Part shown: positions 28,046-38,606 of the stretch, in pieces
Layout: the number at the start of each line of letters is the position of its first letter
Position numbering within the stretch: position 1 is the stretch's first letter
Origin: Hyaloraphidium curvatum
Taxonomy: Eukaryota; Monoblepharomycota; Hyaloraphidiomycetes; Hyaloraphidiales; Hyaloraphidiaceae
Direction: 5' to 3'
NCBI GenBank assembly: GCA_025558095.1
Contig: JAIVFI010000018.1
Location: forward strand, 248,001 to 312,000
Length of the DNA stretch: 64,000 bases
Notes under the pieces: generated by a model
Seen by the model: the letters and a program-made list of their open reading frames with translations, nothing else
Told to the model about the DNA's origin: nothing
The model's database searches: none
Translations under genes and position numbers: made by a program

Positions 28046-30041
28046 ATGCCCGCACGCTCCGGGGCCGCACGCCGCGTGGCCGTCGTCGGCTCCGGCGTCG
28101 CCTCGATGGGCGCCGTGTGGTGCCTGACACGCCACCCGGACGTGCTCGTCGACATCTTCGAGGCCGGCTCGTACCCCGGCGGGCACACCCACACCGTCTA
28201 CATAGAGAGCCTGGAGGTCTGCGAAAAGGCAGCAAAGGCAGCCAACGGCCATGCAAATGGCCACGCCAACGGCCACGCGAACGGCCACGCCAACGGCCAC
28301 GCCAAGCCCGCCGGCGCCCCCAAGCCCGCCCTGGTCACCGACGTCCCCGCCACGCCGACGCAGCTCCCCGTCGACACCGGCTTCATCGTCATGAACCCCG
28401 TCACCTACCCCAACTTCCTGGCCTTCCTCGCCCACCTGCACGTGCGCACCGTGCCCTCGGACATGTCCTTCGCCGTGTCGCGGCGCGCCCCGGAGAAGCC
28501 GCTGGAGCCCGTGCTCGAGTGGGCTGGCGCGGGGCTCAGGACGCTGTTTGCGGACTGGAGGAACCTGTGGGTCGGGGGCGGCGGGATGTGGAGGCTGGCG
28601 CTCGACGCGTGGAAGTTTGGCGAGGAGGCCGAGGAGATGGTGCGCAAGGGCGAGATGGAGAGGTTCGACGACGACGGCAAGTTCGTCGGCAAGCAGGGCT
28701 GGACGCCCAAGGAAGGTGCGTGTCGTCTCTAGCGGTGCCCGGCATCCCGCCAGCGGCAGATCACTGATCTCTCCCTCCCCTCAAGATGTCGCGATCGGCG
28801 ACTTTTTCAAGTCGCGCCCCTACTCCACCTTCTTCTACGAGAACTACATCCTCCCCATGACCGCCGCCATCTGGTCCACCCCCGCCGAGGAGGTCTACGA
28901 CGGCTTCCCCTTCGACACCCTCGTCCGCTTCATGCGCAACCACAAGCTGCTCGAGCTGGGCGAACGGCCGCAGGTGCGCCGCCCTCCGACCTCCCCCACC
29001 GGCTTCGTGCTGACCTCCCGCGCCCCCGTTCAGTGGCTCACGGTCGAGAACGGCTCGCGCTCCTACGTCTCCGCCGTCCTCTCGCAGCTCCCCTCCACGC
29101 AGCGCCTGCACCTCAACACCGCCATCCGCTCGCTCCGCCGGGAGCGCCGCGGCTCGGCGTGGGAGGTGTTCCTCACCGACGCCTCGGGCAAGGAGTGGGG
29201 GCCCTACGACGCCGTGGTGATGGGGTGCCACGGGGACCAGGCGCTCGAGATCCTGGGGGAGCAGGCGACCGAGGACGAGAGGAGGGTGCTGGGGAGGGTG
29301 GCGTTCACCAAGAACCGCTGCGTGCTGCACCGTGATCCCAGGGTGCGTCGATCTCGGGCCTTCCATTCCGGTCGCGATCGGTGCTGAAACCCCCGCCTGC
29401 AGCTCATGCCCGCCAACAAGCTCTGCTGGTCCTCGTGGAACTACCTCACCCTCTCCCCCACCGGCGCGGAGAAAAAGTCGACCTCCATGTGCCTCACCTA
29501 CTGGATGAACAAGCTGCAGCCCTTCCTGGACCCCGCCACGCACGGCGACGTCTTCGTGACCGTCAACCCGTTCGTCGAGCCCGAGGGCAAGCTCGGCGAG
29601 TGGACGTACGAGCACCCGAGGCTCGACGCGGGGCTGGTGGCGAGCCAGGAGGAGATCAACGCGGTGCAGAACAAAGCGGGGGTGGTGTTTGCCGGCGCGT
29701 GGACCAACTACGGCTTCCACGGTGGGTTCCGAGCCATCTCGTTCCGCGCCGAGAGCTGATGAAGAGCTTCCGCCGCAGAGGACGGCATCACCTCCTCGCT
29801 CCTCGCCGCCTCGTCGATCGGCTTCCCGCCGCCGTTCCCCGTGCACATGAATGGGGGATACCCGACCCACCGCAAGCCGTACCCGCCCGCGGCGGGCGTC
29901 GACCCGATCGTGGTGGCGCCGCCCAACTACACCCGCAACACGGAGCGGAAGAAGGCCGGGTCGGTGTCGTGGGGCGCGTGGGGGGCGGGCAAGGTGGCGG
30001 GCGGGATCGGGTGGGCGCTGGGCAAGGCGGCCGGGTTCTGA
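28046..30041 (+). CDS. FAD-dependent amine-oxidase-like protein (CFA-associated)
   Basis: Flavin-containing amine-oxidase superfamily member of the type paired with (or, in plants, fused to) CFA synthases; the substrate is unknown. Five exons: 28046-28715, 28786-28973, 29034-29342, 29403-29721, 29779-30041; 582 residues. The N-terminal dinucleotide-binding fold is VAVVGSGVASMGAVWCL with acidic FEAGSYPGGHTHTV. Then DTGFIVMNPVTYPNF, FYENYILPMTAAIWSTP, a second nucleotide region YDAVVMGCHGDQALEIL and the C-terminal FAD contact GVVFAGAWTNYGFHEDGITSSL. Exon 1 carries a 12-bp tandem repeat coding (NGHA)n. Introns are 57-70 nt. The intact GxGxxxxG-like motif and C-terminal GAW..YGFHEDG suggest a functional flavoprotein. 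Confidence 0.88.
28243..28302 (+). repeat. 12-bp tandem repeat coding NGHA
   Basis: Five imperfect 12-bp units encode repeated Asn-Gly-His-Ala within the FAD oxidase, in an insertion between the N-terminal nucleotide fold and the DTGF block; likely a surface loop. Confidence 0.75.
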
Positions 30042-33000
30042 GGGGCCGACGAGCGGGGAAGATGGAGATGAGTTGGACTTAGACGCGCCGAGCTGTATCG
30101 TTACCCCCCGATTCCCATATCGATCTTTGACGCCGATACGGCCTTCATTCGCTTTGCGTTCTTTCGCCTCCCGAAAAGATCTTACCCCTGCGACTTCCGG
30201 GGCTCCACAAGAAGCACCACCACATCGATCGCCGCCCGGGGTGTCGGCCCGCGCCGCTCGCGCCCTCAGGCGCAGCCTGCAGCGAACCCTGCCCTCACCA
30301 CCGAAGCCCGCCGACCGCAGGACCCACGCGAAGTTCCCTGCCAAGATGCCGAGCACGCTAGGGGAGGTTGTGCTGCCATGGCGAGTCAGCGCGCAGCGGC
30401 GTGCTGGACTGCGCCCATCCGCAGTCTTGCCAGAGCAATGCTACGAGGCACGCAAGTCGCGGTCAACACCGGCGGTCACTTGGCGGTGGCGGTGGTGAGG
30501 GGCCGGAACCGTCCGCTTCATTGCCTTGCTTGTCTTTGCTTGCCGAAGGTGATCGGACGCCTCAATCCACGTCGACCAGAGGAGGAATCTGACCCCCAGC
30601 GGCGCTCGGGACTCCACAAGGAGCTCCGGATCGCCGCAAAGGGTGTTGGGACCACGCCGCCCGCGGTAGGACTTAGTCCAAGCCGCGGGCCTGCAGCGCC
30701 CCGCTCTCCACAGTCGCCGCCAGGCCGCGAGGGACCACTCGCGAACCACCCTCGCACCGCCATGGCACCGGAACGCATCTGCTTTTCCATCCGCATATGG
30801 CGCGCTTCCATGGCCTTCGATGCGGGAATACTTGCGACCACGTTGCCGGCACCATGGCAGCAGGAGGTCGCGGTCGGGTCGCAGCCCCTGGTGGCGGCGA
30901 AGGATGAAGAGTCCCGTGCGATCAACGATCTGCACGCTCGCCCTGCGCGTGCATGGGCGCAGGCTCCGCGGTTCCGATCGAGCCCAGGCCGTCGAGAGTG
31001 CGATCATGCTGGCCCGAAACCCTCGTGAAGCAAGACCCGTCCCACGGAACAGGAACAGCGATCTGACCCCAGACGGCCCATCTGCCGGCGGCAACAGACG
31101 GCGGTCGGCGCCCCCGACGAAGCTCTGGGAACCTCCGACGCATACCGCGTCGAAGGCTGACCGAACGAGCCCAATCGAACCCGCAGAGCCCTCCCCACCC
31201 TCTCTCCAGGATCTCCCCGCCGTCCTACGGGACAACGGATCCACGATCATCACCCCGCAGCAGGTCCCATACGGGCCGTCGTGCTTGTGTCCCGACCACC
31301 GCTCGAGCTTCCCGCCCGACCGCGGCTATCGAGCAATCAGTCGACGCGGCTATCGAACCAGCCGACCGCCGCCGTCGATCGCGCAAGACCCGGCGCCCGC
31401 TCAACTGCGGGCAGTCATCCCCGGGTGTTCAACAAGCGCGTGCTCCGACGGGATCGCGATCTCTCTGCTCGGTGTGGGCCACCTTCGAGCGGCCGGTCGA
31501 ACCACGGTCCGACGGGCCGGGTAGAGAGTGCGCAAGGCACGGCAAGGCGAGGCTGACGGCGCTCCTGGCGCTTCGTCGGCGCTTTCGCTCTCCGGCGGTG
31601 CACTCGTGCGACTTTTCCTGCGGGCACCGCCCGGATGCTTCTCGAGGGCACCGCCCCTTTCCTTTGCCGTACCGAAGCTTTTTCGCCCATTTTCCGATTA
31701 TCTGGAGGTCGGGGGAGCGTCAGAAGGCGACGCCGTGGATCTCGAAGGGCCGCGGGAGACAGGAGACCCCCTGTTGTCGGGCGGCCGCCGAACCTACTTT
31801 TCCACTCCGTTCCTTCATGATTGCTGGCAGAGCACAGATGTTAGCGGCGTGTGCCGAGGTTGCTTACCGAACAGCCGTCTGTGCGGGTGTGGTGTCGAAT
31901 CCAGTCGGCATCGTGAGCCGGAGGTGGCGAAAAGCCGAGCCGACCGCTGATGTCACCACCCTTCATAAACCAAATCTGCCCCCAGGCCAAATCTATTCGC
32001 TTCGAGGCACAATTATGAGCTGGCTCGCTAAAATCCGCTGTTCAACGCAATGTGTCAGACGTTGGCAAATGCCGTCTGCCAGCATGGGCAAAACAAGATT
32101 CACTTCAATCAACACCGCCTAGAACACCGCGTCCGAGGAACAATGAAGCCAGGAAACGTTTCTTTCGCTTCGATTTTGAACTTTTCCCTTGCCGAGGGCC
32201 GTTGAGCATCTCCGGGCGCCCCTGTGCGGTCCCATTGCTCGGCATGGTCACTACGTCCTCAACCGAGATCGGCAATCCATCGAGCCGAGTCCTTAGAAGT
32301 AGCAGATAGCGCACCGTCCGCTTCCACCTGTCTGCTGCGCCGGAATTCGCCCGCCCGTGAGCACCTCCTCCGCGGAAGCTCCACCAGCCCGGCTTCGCAA
32401 ACACGCCGGCGACCTCCGGCTCTTCGGTCCGCACCCGACTGCCCCGGCGTCCGCCTGTCTCCCCCGGGCGGGACGGGTCGCAGGGCCCGTCGCTGCACGC
32501 GAGGGACCCGCGGGGAGCGTTTCAACGGGTTCCGCGAGCGGGCAGACACGCGGTGCCGCCGAAACAGAGGCCGCCGGTGCAGCCGCGTGTAAACGATTGC
32601 GGGCGGCCGTGGGAGTCTTCCTGCTGGCGTCGTCCGAGCTTGGTGGTCCGGGGATGGCGCCGGGCGGGAGGAGCATTGGGATTCGTGTCGGGCGAGCGGG
32701 TCGGCCGTCCGCCGTCCAGGAACGCTCGCCGCGCGAAGCCCGCAGCTGGGAGATGCCGGCAAAATTGGGGCAACGGGGCTCATAGCAGCAGGCGACGGGT
32801 GAGCGCGTGCGGGGGTGCCCCGAGCGGTGACGGTGCGCCTTGGGCCGGGGCCGCGGTGATTCGACCTCCCAGCCGTCCCGCGGCCTTCAAAACATTCGAC
32901 GAGAGCGGCCGGGGTGGAGCTGCCGGCTCAATGCCGCGTGGTGGAAAAAACGCAGCGCGGGTCAACGAGTCGGGTTGGAACTTCGGACGCGCCGTTTCCG

Positions 33001-33286
33001 CGCCCGGCGCCGCCGGCGGCGTGGAGCGCGGTGCGGGGGCGACGCGTCAGCGGTGCATGCGGGTGCTCGCGGGCCTCCATCGCCGCGGGCGCCCACGGGG
33101 TGATTGACCCAAACAATGGAGGTGCCTTGGCTGTGCTCGGAGCCGATTTTCAAAGTCGTCGCAGGGGCTCTGCGACCCCCGGACCGGCTGCATTTCGGTT
33201 TCGACTTGCTACCTGCGCGGCGCGGCGCCGATCGGCCGGGAGGGAGGGCGTGGGGGGGGCGCCGAAGGTTCCCAGCCAGCCGCGAC
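30042..33286. other. Long block with no recognisable gene
   Basis: About 3.2 kb in which no frame shows family similarity, conserved domains or a convincing exon chain. Open frames of up to ~270 residues exist on both strands, but their composition is Arg/Pro/Ser/Ala-rich as expected of random GC-rich DNA. No tRNA cloverleaf was noticed. Short imperfect direct repeats occur (for example CGCGGCTATCGA twice within 31320-31360). It may be a decayed element, a non-coding RNA locus or simply a large regulatory spacer. Confidence 0.45.
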
Positions 33287-33295
33287 TATAAAAGG
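33287..33295 (+). promoter_or_regulatory. TATA box upstream of orphan gene
   Basis: TATAAAAGG, a near-perfect TATA element in otherwise GC-rich sequence, 110 bp upstream of the ATG at 33405. Confidence 0.55.
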
Positions 33296-33404
33296 CAGGG
33301 GCGCCGCCATTGTTTGGGCACAGACACCTCGTGTCATCACGCCCCGCCGCCATCGCCGCCGCCGCCGCCGCCTGCTGCCGCTACATACCCTGACGCTGGC
33401 AAGC

Positions 33405-34670
33405 ATGTCTGGCGACGGCCGCTCGCACATGGGCCGCGCGTTCGGCGGTGTGCGCCGCTGGTGGGCCCGCACCACGGCCGCGCTCGCCCGGCGCCCGCAC
33501 GCCCCCGCGCCGGCCGCCCACACCGCCTCCCGAACGCTTTGGGCCAAGCTCGCCCCGATCGGCGGGCGGATGTCGGCGGCGGAGAGCGGCTTCGACCGCG
33601 CGCCGCCGCTCGTCGTGCCGGTCGGTCCCGCCCTGCCCGCCCCCGCCCCCCCGGCACCGGAGCCCAGCCCCTCCCCCGTGGACACTCTCGCCGTCACCGG
33701 CGGTGCTCCGTACCCGCGCACACGGGCGGTCGCCCTCGCCGAGGACATCCGCGACTACCACGGCCAGGGGCCTCCGATGTCGCTCGTGGCCCTCATGAGC
33801 ACGATTGGCTGCGACGCCGACTTCATCCAGGCGCAGCTGGACAAGGAGGTCAACACCTACGAAGCCGTTTGGCTCCTCAAAAAGGCCGGCGTCTCGGTGC
33901 AGAAGGTGGTCAAGCTCGCGGGCTCGAGCGCCGAAGCCGTCCGGCAGCTGGCGCTGCTCGTGGACGGGCTGGAAGGCCTTGAGCCGGAGCCTGCGCAGCA
34001 GGAGTTCGTCGAGCAGGAGCCCGTCGGGCAGGCCGCCGCGCAAGCCCTCGAGGAAGCCGGCGTGCCTGCCTCGGACGGGACCCTCGACGCCTCCGAGAAG
34101 CCCTCGGACGCCTTCGAGCTCGTCAGCGACGCATCTTCCGTGCAAGCCCATGGGGAAGCCGGGATGCCCGCGCAGCTCGAGGACGTGGCCGCGCCGCAGG
34201 ACCGCGCCTCCATCGGCATCGGGAAGACCACCTTTGCCGAGCGCCTGCAGTTCTGGGAGGGCAAGATCGCCGCCGGGAGCGCCTCGTCCCTCGTGCAAAC
34301 CGATTCGGGAGCCTGGGACAGCGCCTCGGGGGAGATGCAGCTGGTCGTCGGCCCGCCCGCCGTGCAAGCCCAGGCGGAAGCCGGGGCGGGCGACGACAAG
34401 CTGTCGGTCTATGGCTCGGAAGCCGACTCGGACACCCTGAGGGGCAGGTCCTCTGACGACCTGTCCCCATCGACACCGACCGATTCGATGGAGGACATGC
34501 TGATGGGACTGCCGGATGCGGACACGATGGAGCCGCATGCCGGCAGCACGGGCGCGGAGGAGGTGGGATTGTCCAAAGGGCCCCACATCCCCCGCCCGGC
34601 CCCTTCCCTGGGGAGGCTGTTTTCCTTGAGTCGGTTTGGTCGCTCGCGGGGTGCGCAGAGCGCGCAGTGA
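33405..34670 (+). CDS. Orphan protein with TATA-box promoter
   Basis: No family recognised; 421 residues, single exon. The N-terminus is Arg/Ala-rich (GGVRRWWARTTAALARR) and then Pro/Ala-rich. Residues ~105-185 form a helical region (ALAEDIRDYHGQGPPMSLVA, ADFIQAQLDKEVNTYEAVWL, LKKAGVSVQKVVKLAGSSAE) that looks folded. The remainder is acidic and low-complexity with internally similar pieces (VQAHGEAGMPAQL, VQAQAEAGAG; ASSVQ, ASSLVQ) and a Ser/Asp-rich stretch. The C-terminus turns basic again (LGRLFSLSRFGRSRG). There is no signal peptide or clear transmembrane segment. The strong TATA box and codon-consistent open frame support expression. Confidence 0.6.
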   Translation: MSGDGRSHMGRAFGGVRRWWARTTAALARRPHAPAPAAHTASRTLWAKLAPIGGRMSAAESGFDRAPPLVVPVGPALPAPAPPAPEPSPSPVDTLAVTGGAPYPRTRAVALAEDIRDYHGQGPPMSLVALMSTIGCDADFIQAQLDKEVNTYEAVWLLKKAGVSVQKVVKLAGSSAEAVRQLALLVDGLEGLEPEPAQQEFVEQEPVGQAAAQALEEAGVPASDGTLDASEKPSDAFELVSDASSVQAHGEAGMPAQLEDVAAPQDRASIGIGKTTFAERLQFWEGKIAAGSASSLVQTDSGAWDSASGEMQLVVGPPAVQAQAEAGAGDDKLSVYGSEADSDTLRGRSSDDLSPSTPTDSMEDMLMGLPDADTMEPHAGSTGAEEVGLSKGPHIPRPAPSLGRLFSLSRFGRSRGAQSAQ

Positions 34671-35166
34671 GGGAGGACTTGTGGAGGCCCGGCGCGAGAC
34701 GTGCGCGGCCGGGCGCGAAGGAGCCTGTCGGCGGACCTCCGCCGGGGGACGCAGATGTCTTCGGACTTCATTGGGATGCCGGGCCTCATGGCACGGCAAC
34801 ACGTCTTCAGCAGAAGCCCCGGCGCGGATCCGCGTCGCCGGGGCGGTCCCGCAAGGACCTGAAGGAAGGAGTCGCAAGGGTCGGCGAGGTTGGGCGGAGC
34901 CGGAAGCTCGGCCGCGGATCCAGGGACTGGCCACCCCCGGGTCTGCGGTCGGGCAGATGGCGAAGCCTGCCTAACTGATCCGAGCGAACAAACATGAGCC
35001 ACAGCATGACATCGTGTAGCATAAGCAGCGGCAAATCTGACAGTTTGACATTCTGCGTATCTCCAGGTCCACTTCTTCCACGGACTCCTCAGGTCCAAGT
35101 CCATTGCGTTCGACGGAAACAATCACTGGCGCATTCCTTCTATGCTACATCGCGTACATCAGGCTC
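34671..35166. other. Convergent 3' region, orphan gene / TIM44
   Basis: 496 bp after the orphan gene stop and beyond the TIM44 stop; nothing recognised. Confidence 0.45.
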
Positions 35167-37148
35167 TCACAGCCCCGCCCTGGAAAAGTGCTTCGCCATA
35201 TCGATGACTCTCCACCCTTTCGTGCGGGGGCTGATGGGAAGCGTAGGGTCCAAGACCTGGTCTCGGGTGAAGACCGCAGCGTAGGTGGCATGTTCGATGT
35301 TGTCCTACGGCGGGCAGCACCTCGTCAGCGGAGAGCGATCGAGCACGCAATGTGGGTAGCTACCTCTTTGCCGACTGCCACCTCGCCCTTGGCATTCCTG
35401 AACAGAAGAATCTCCTGGGTCTGAAAGCTCACGACCAGCACCGGAACCTCGGTATCGAGGATCTTGGCCGCAACAAGCTCCACGTTCCGGACGTCCAGAA
35501 GCTTGCAATCGGAAATAAGGCCCTGCACCTTTTGCGCCGCGATACCAGCCGATAGAACGGAATACGTCTGAGCCGAGAGAATATGAGCAAGAGTCCTCCA
35601 CCAGCACAAGGGCCGCTTCTCACCGACTCCCCGCACCACTCCTTGAGCGCCTCCGAATCCGATCTGAGGTAGCTCTCCATCACGTCTGGAATGATCCACT
35701 CGTGTGCGTCCTTGATGAATTTGTCCGTGCGGAACTTGGGGTCCACGGCCTTGAAGCGCCTGACGGTTTGCGCCGTCTCGGTTTCCCCAAAGGCCCTTCC
35801 CACGGTGTCGAACACGTCCCGGAACCGCTCCACGATCGGGTTGTCCGACTCCTCCATGGCGCTCCGCACGGCAAACATCCGCTGCATCACCGGGTTCTTC
35901 TCCTTGAAGCTCTCCCAGGACTGCGCCCAGCGCGACTGCTGGTGCAGCACAACGTTGTTGGCCTCGTCGTTGGCTTCGACCTCGCGGTTCGGATCGCGGA
36001 TGAAGGGGTTCGCGGCCATTTCGGCCTTGGCGCGGGCTTCGCGTTCGGCACGCTCTGCCTCGCGAACATCCCGTGGTTTGTAGGGGGTGTAGCGGTTGGT
36101 CGCGGTGCTGTCGGGGTTCTCGACGGCCTTGTGCAGGGCCTGGGCACCGCTCGCGGCCGTCCGCGTGACCGGGTTGTCCACGATGGGTTTGGCAACCTGG
36201 AAAAATGATGAGATCAGCAAAGGTTCACCACGAGCGGCGGAGAACCGTGGTTGGGCAACATGGAGTCGTGCATCACAAAGAGGTGCTGTGATTCCACCAA
36301 GCGGGCACCAAGATGCCCGTAGAAAGAGAACCATCTCGGTCACCCGAGCGCCCGGAACTCCCAATGAAGCAAATACCCCAGCACGGCTTCCCCGGAAGGC
36401 TCAAGGATAAGAGATCACTCACAGTCACGACAACCTTGCCCGTCACCTCGACCGTCTTCTTGACCGCCTCGCTCTCGAGGACCTGTTCGGCCGTGTCCAC
36501 CACCTTCTTCACCGCACCACCGGTTGCCTCGGCAGCGGCTTTAGCACGCTGCACGACGTCCGACGAAGCGATCTGCTCGCCCGTCGCCGAGAGCTGCTTC
36601 ACGCCCTCCTGAAAGTCCTGGCGCTCCTTGACCTGGCGCCGTACCGACTCCATGAACTTGGCAAAGACGTTGACATTACGCGATTGGGTGAGCAGGGGGA
36701 GGGATGGGGCAGGGGGAGCGGAGGAAGGGCCAACCGCACGGCCCAGGGGAGAAACGCTGACGACCGTCGATGGAGGCATCATCAAGCTCCTCGAATGATA
36801 GCCGCGCATGTGGTGAGCGTCCATCGATCCGGCAAGTGCCCATTTGCGGCCCGGGAAGGCCGGCGAAGAGGCACCCGCGGCGGCAGAGAAGCGTCCCAAA
36901 AGTGCCGAAGAGGGGAGAGCCGGTCGCGCAGCAGCGGCAAGCACCCCTGCGGCTCGTGATGCGCCGGCAAACGGCATCGTCCGCAGACCACAGACGCCGC
37001 GGACGGCGAGCACTGGCCTGCCGGTGGCGGGGGCAAAAGGTCCGCGGGGCGCGGCGGCGCTTCGTGCGGCACCGGCCGGCACCGTCGCTGCGGAAGCGCC
37101 CAGAAGAGCTGCTGCTGCACGCGCAGGCGGAGCAACGACTGACGCCAT
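35167..37148 (-). CDS. TIM44: Mitochondrial import motor subunit Tim44
   Basis: Matrix-side peripheral inner-membrane protein that tethers mtHsp70 to the TIM23 channel. Four exons (minus): 36423-37148, 35624-36196, 35364-35567, 35167-35304; 546 residues. The N-terminal ~160 residues are an Ala/Arg/Ser-rich presequence and linker. The J-protein/Hsp70-contacting coiled region includes FAKFMESVRRQVKERQDFQEG. The C-terminal membrane-binding domain includes NPIVERFRDVFDTVGRAFGE, PDVMESYLRSDSEALKEWCGE, LLDVRNVELVAAKILDTEVP, VLVVSFQTQEILLFRNAKGE and the terminal RTKGWRVIDMAK. Intron 1 (226 nt) is the longest modelled in the window; the others are 56-59 nt. Head-to-head with TRM13, only 84 bp between ATGs. 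Confidence 0.93.
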
Positions 37149-37232
37149 TGACGGCTGTCGAAGAGTTCCGCAAAGTTCGACCCGTTGCGTCACCGACGCC
37201 GGAAGCGACGCCAGACAAACAAAGAACACGAA

Positions 37233-38540
37233 ATGGGGCTCGAGTCCCCGGAGCTGGCGCCCGTCCCTCCGCCGGGGGCTTGCCGGTTCTACTTTCCGAA
37301 AAAGAAACGCTTCTGCAGGGGGCCGCCCGGCGAATCGGGCCTGTGCACGCTCCACGCGCCTCCTGGGGAAAAGGTTTCCTGCCCTTTCGAGCCAGGGGTC
37401 TTCATACTGCCCCGGGACCTACAACGACATCTCGCGATATGCCCGAACCGGCCTCTGCCACCGCCTCTGTATTTTGCGAAGGGCGTGAACCGCCGGCCTG
37501 GGGAAAGTGAACCTGCGAAGGGCGTGCAGAACGCGAACGCCCGAGCCCTCGATGCCATGTCGGTTGAGCAGTTCCTTTCATTTGCTGACAAGATCGATCG
37601 ATTGTACACGCTGAAGGTGCTGGAGGGCGGGACAAGGGCTGACTTGAGGACGGCGACGCTGGAAGTGGAAAAGCTCGAGGCGCTAGTCCCCACCAGCACA
37701 ATTCACCTCGGTAAACACAGCCGCCAGATCTCCTCTCTCGTCGCGCACCTGTGTTTGTTGGGTATGGATCCGTCGTGGACGCTTGTTGAGTTTGGCTGCG
37801 GCCGAGCGGAGCTTTCGCAGTTTGTGAATGGGGCATTATCGGGACCTTCGCGGTTCGTGCTCGTGGACAGAGAGAACCCGCGGAACAAGTACGATGCGCC
37901 GATACGGAATGCCCGCCACCCTGGACACGACGCGGGATCGGAGACCAACAGGCTGATCATCGACATCGCCGATCTCGATCTCGCAAAGGTCGCTCCGATC
38001 GCTGAGGACCTGTCTCGGCCGCTGTTGGCCTACAGCAAGCACCTCTGCGGTCCTGCGACGGATCTTACGCTGCGCTGCTTGTCATCTTTCGCAAGCCAGG
38101 GCGGAAACGTCGCCGGGATCGCGATCGCGTTGTGCTGTCACCAGCGTTGCACAGCAGACTCCTTAGCGGGTGCCGAATTTCTCGTCGGAGACCACGCGGA
38201 CATGCTGACGGAGGAGGAATTCCGAGCCGCTTGCGTGGTGAGCACGTGGACGCTCAGCTGGTACGGCGAGGAGAGGCAACGCCTGCCGAAGGATACCAAC
38301 GGTGACTCGACGGAGCAAGACGGGACGGCAACTCCTCCCGAAAACAGCTCCGCCACTCATTGGTCTGGCCTGCCGCGCGACGCGCTCGAGAAGCTGGGTT
38401 TCCAGGTGAAACGGCTCCTTGATTGGGCGCGTTGCCGGTATCTGGACAGCGTCGGTCTCGAAGCCGAGCTCGCGTACTATGTTCAGAAGGACGTGACGCC
38501 CGAGAACGTGGTTCTGCTGGCGACGCCGAGGAAGAATTGA
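37233..38540 (+). CDS. TRM13: tRNA 2'-O-methyltransferase Trm13
   Basis: SAM-dependent enzyme that 2'-O-methylates position 4 in the acceptor stem of certain tRNAs. Single exon, 435 residues. It begins with a CCCH-type zinc finger (CRFYFPKKKRFC...CTLH), then a U11-48K-like CHHC finger (CPFEPGVFILPRDLQRHLAIC). The methyltransferase part has VEFGCGRAELSQFV as SAM motif, FVLVDRENPRNKYD, a conserved YSKHLCGPATDLTLRC block and GIAIALCCHQRC, all typical of Trm13. Its length is family-typical. It shares an 84-bp promoter with TIM44, and its stop is 66 bp from the haemoglobin stop. Confidence 0.92.
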   Translation: MGLESPELAPVPPPGACRFYFPKKKRFCRGPPGESGLCTLHAPPGEKVSCPFEPGVFILPRDLQRHLAICPNRPLPPPLYFAKGVNRRPGESEPAKGVQNANARALDAMSVEQFLSFADKIDRLYTLKVLEGGTRADLRTATLEVEKLEALVPTSTIHLGKHSRQISSLVAHLCLLGMDPSWTLVEFGCGRAELSQFVNGALSGPSRFVLVDRENPRNKYDAPIRNARHPGHDAGSETNRLIIDIADLDLAKVAPIAEDLSRPLLAYSKHLCGPATDLTLRCLSSFASQGGNVAGIAIALCCHQRCTADSLAGAEFLVGDHADMLTEEEFRAACVVSTWTLSWYGEERQRLPKDTNGDSTEQDGTATPPENSSATHWSGLPRDALEKLGFQVKRLLDWARCRYLDSVGLEAELAYYVQKDVTPENVVLLATPRKN

Positions 38541-38606
38541 GGCATGGTATCGATCTATGGAGTGTATGGTCTCGGAGTGCCATGTCCGAGAGAATGGAGA
38601 ACCGAA

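Noticed and set aside
30441-31253. A 270-codon minus-strand frame in the gene-poor block
   Set aside because: Arg/Ser/Pro/Gly-rich composition, no domain, and overlapping open frames of similar length on the other strand; expected by chance in GC-rich DNA.
31320-31360. Short imperfect direct repeat CGCGGCTATCGA
   Set aside because: Only two short copies; too weak to call a mobile element end or satellite.
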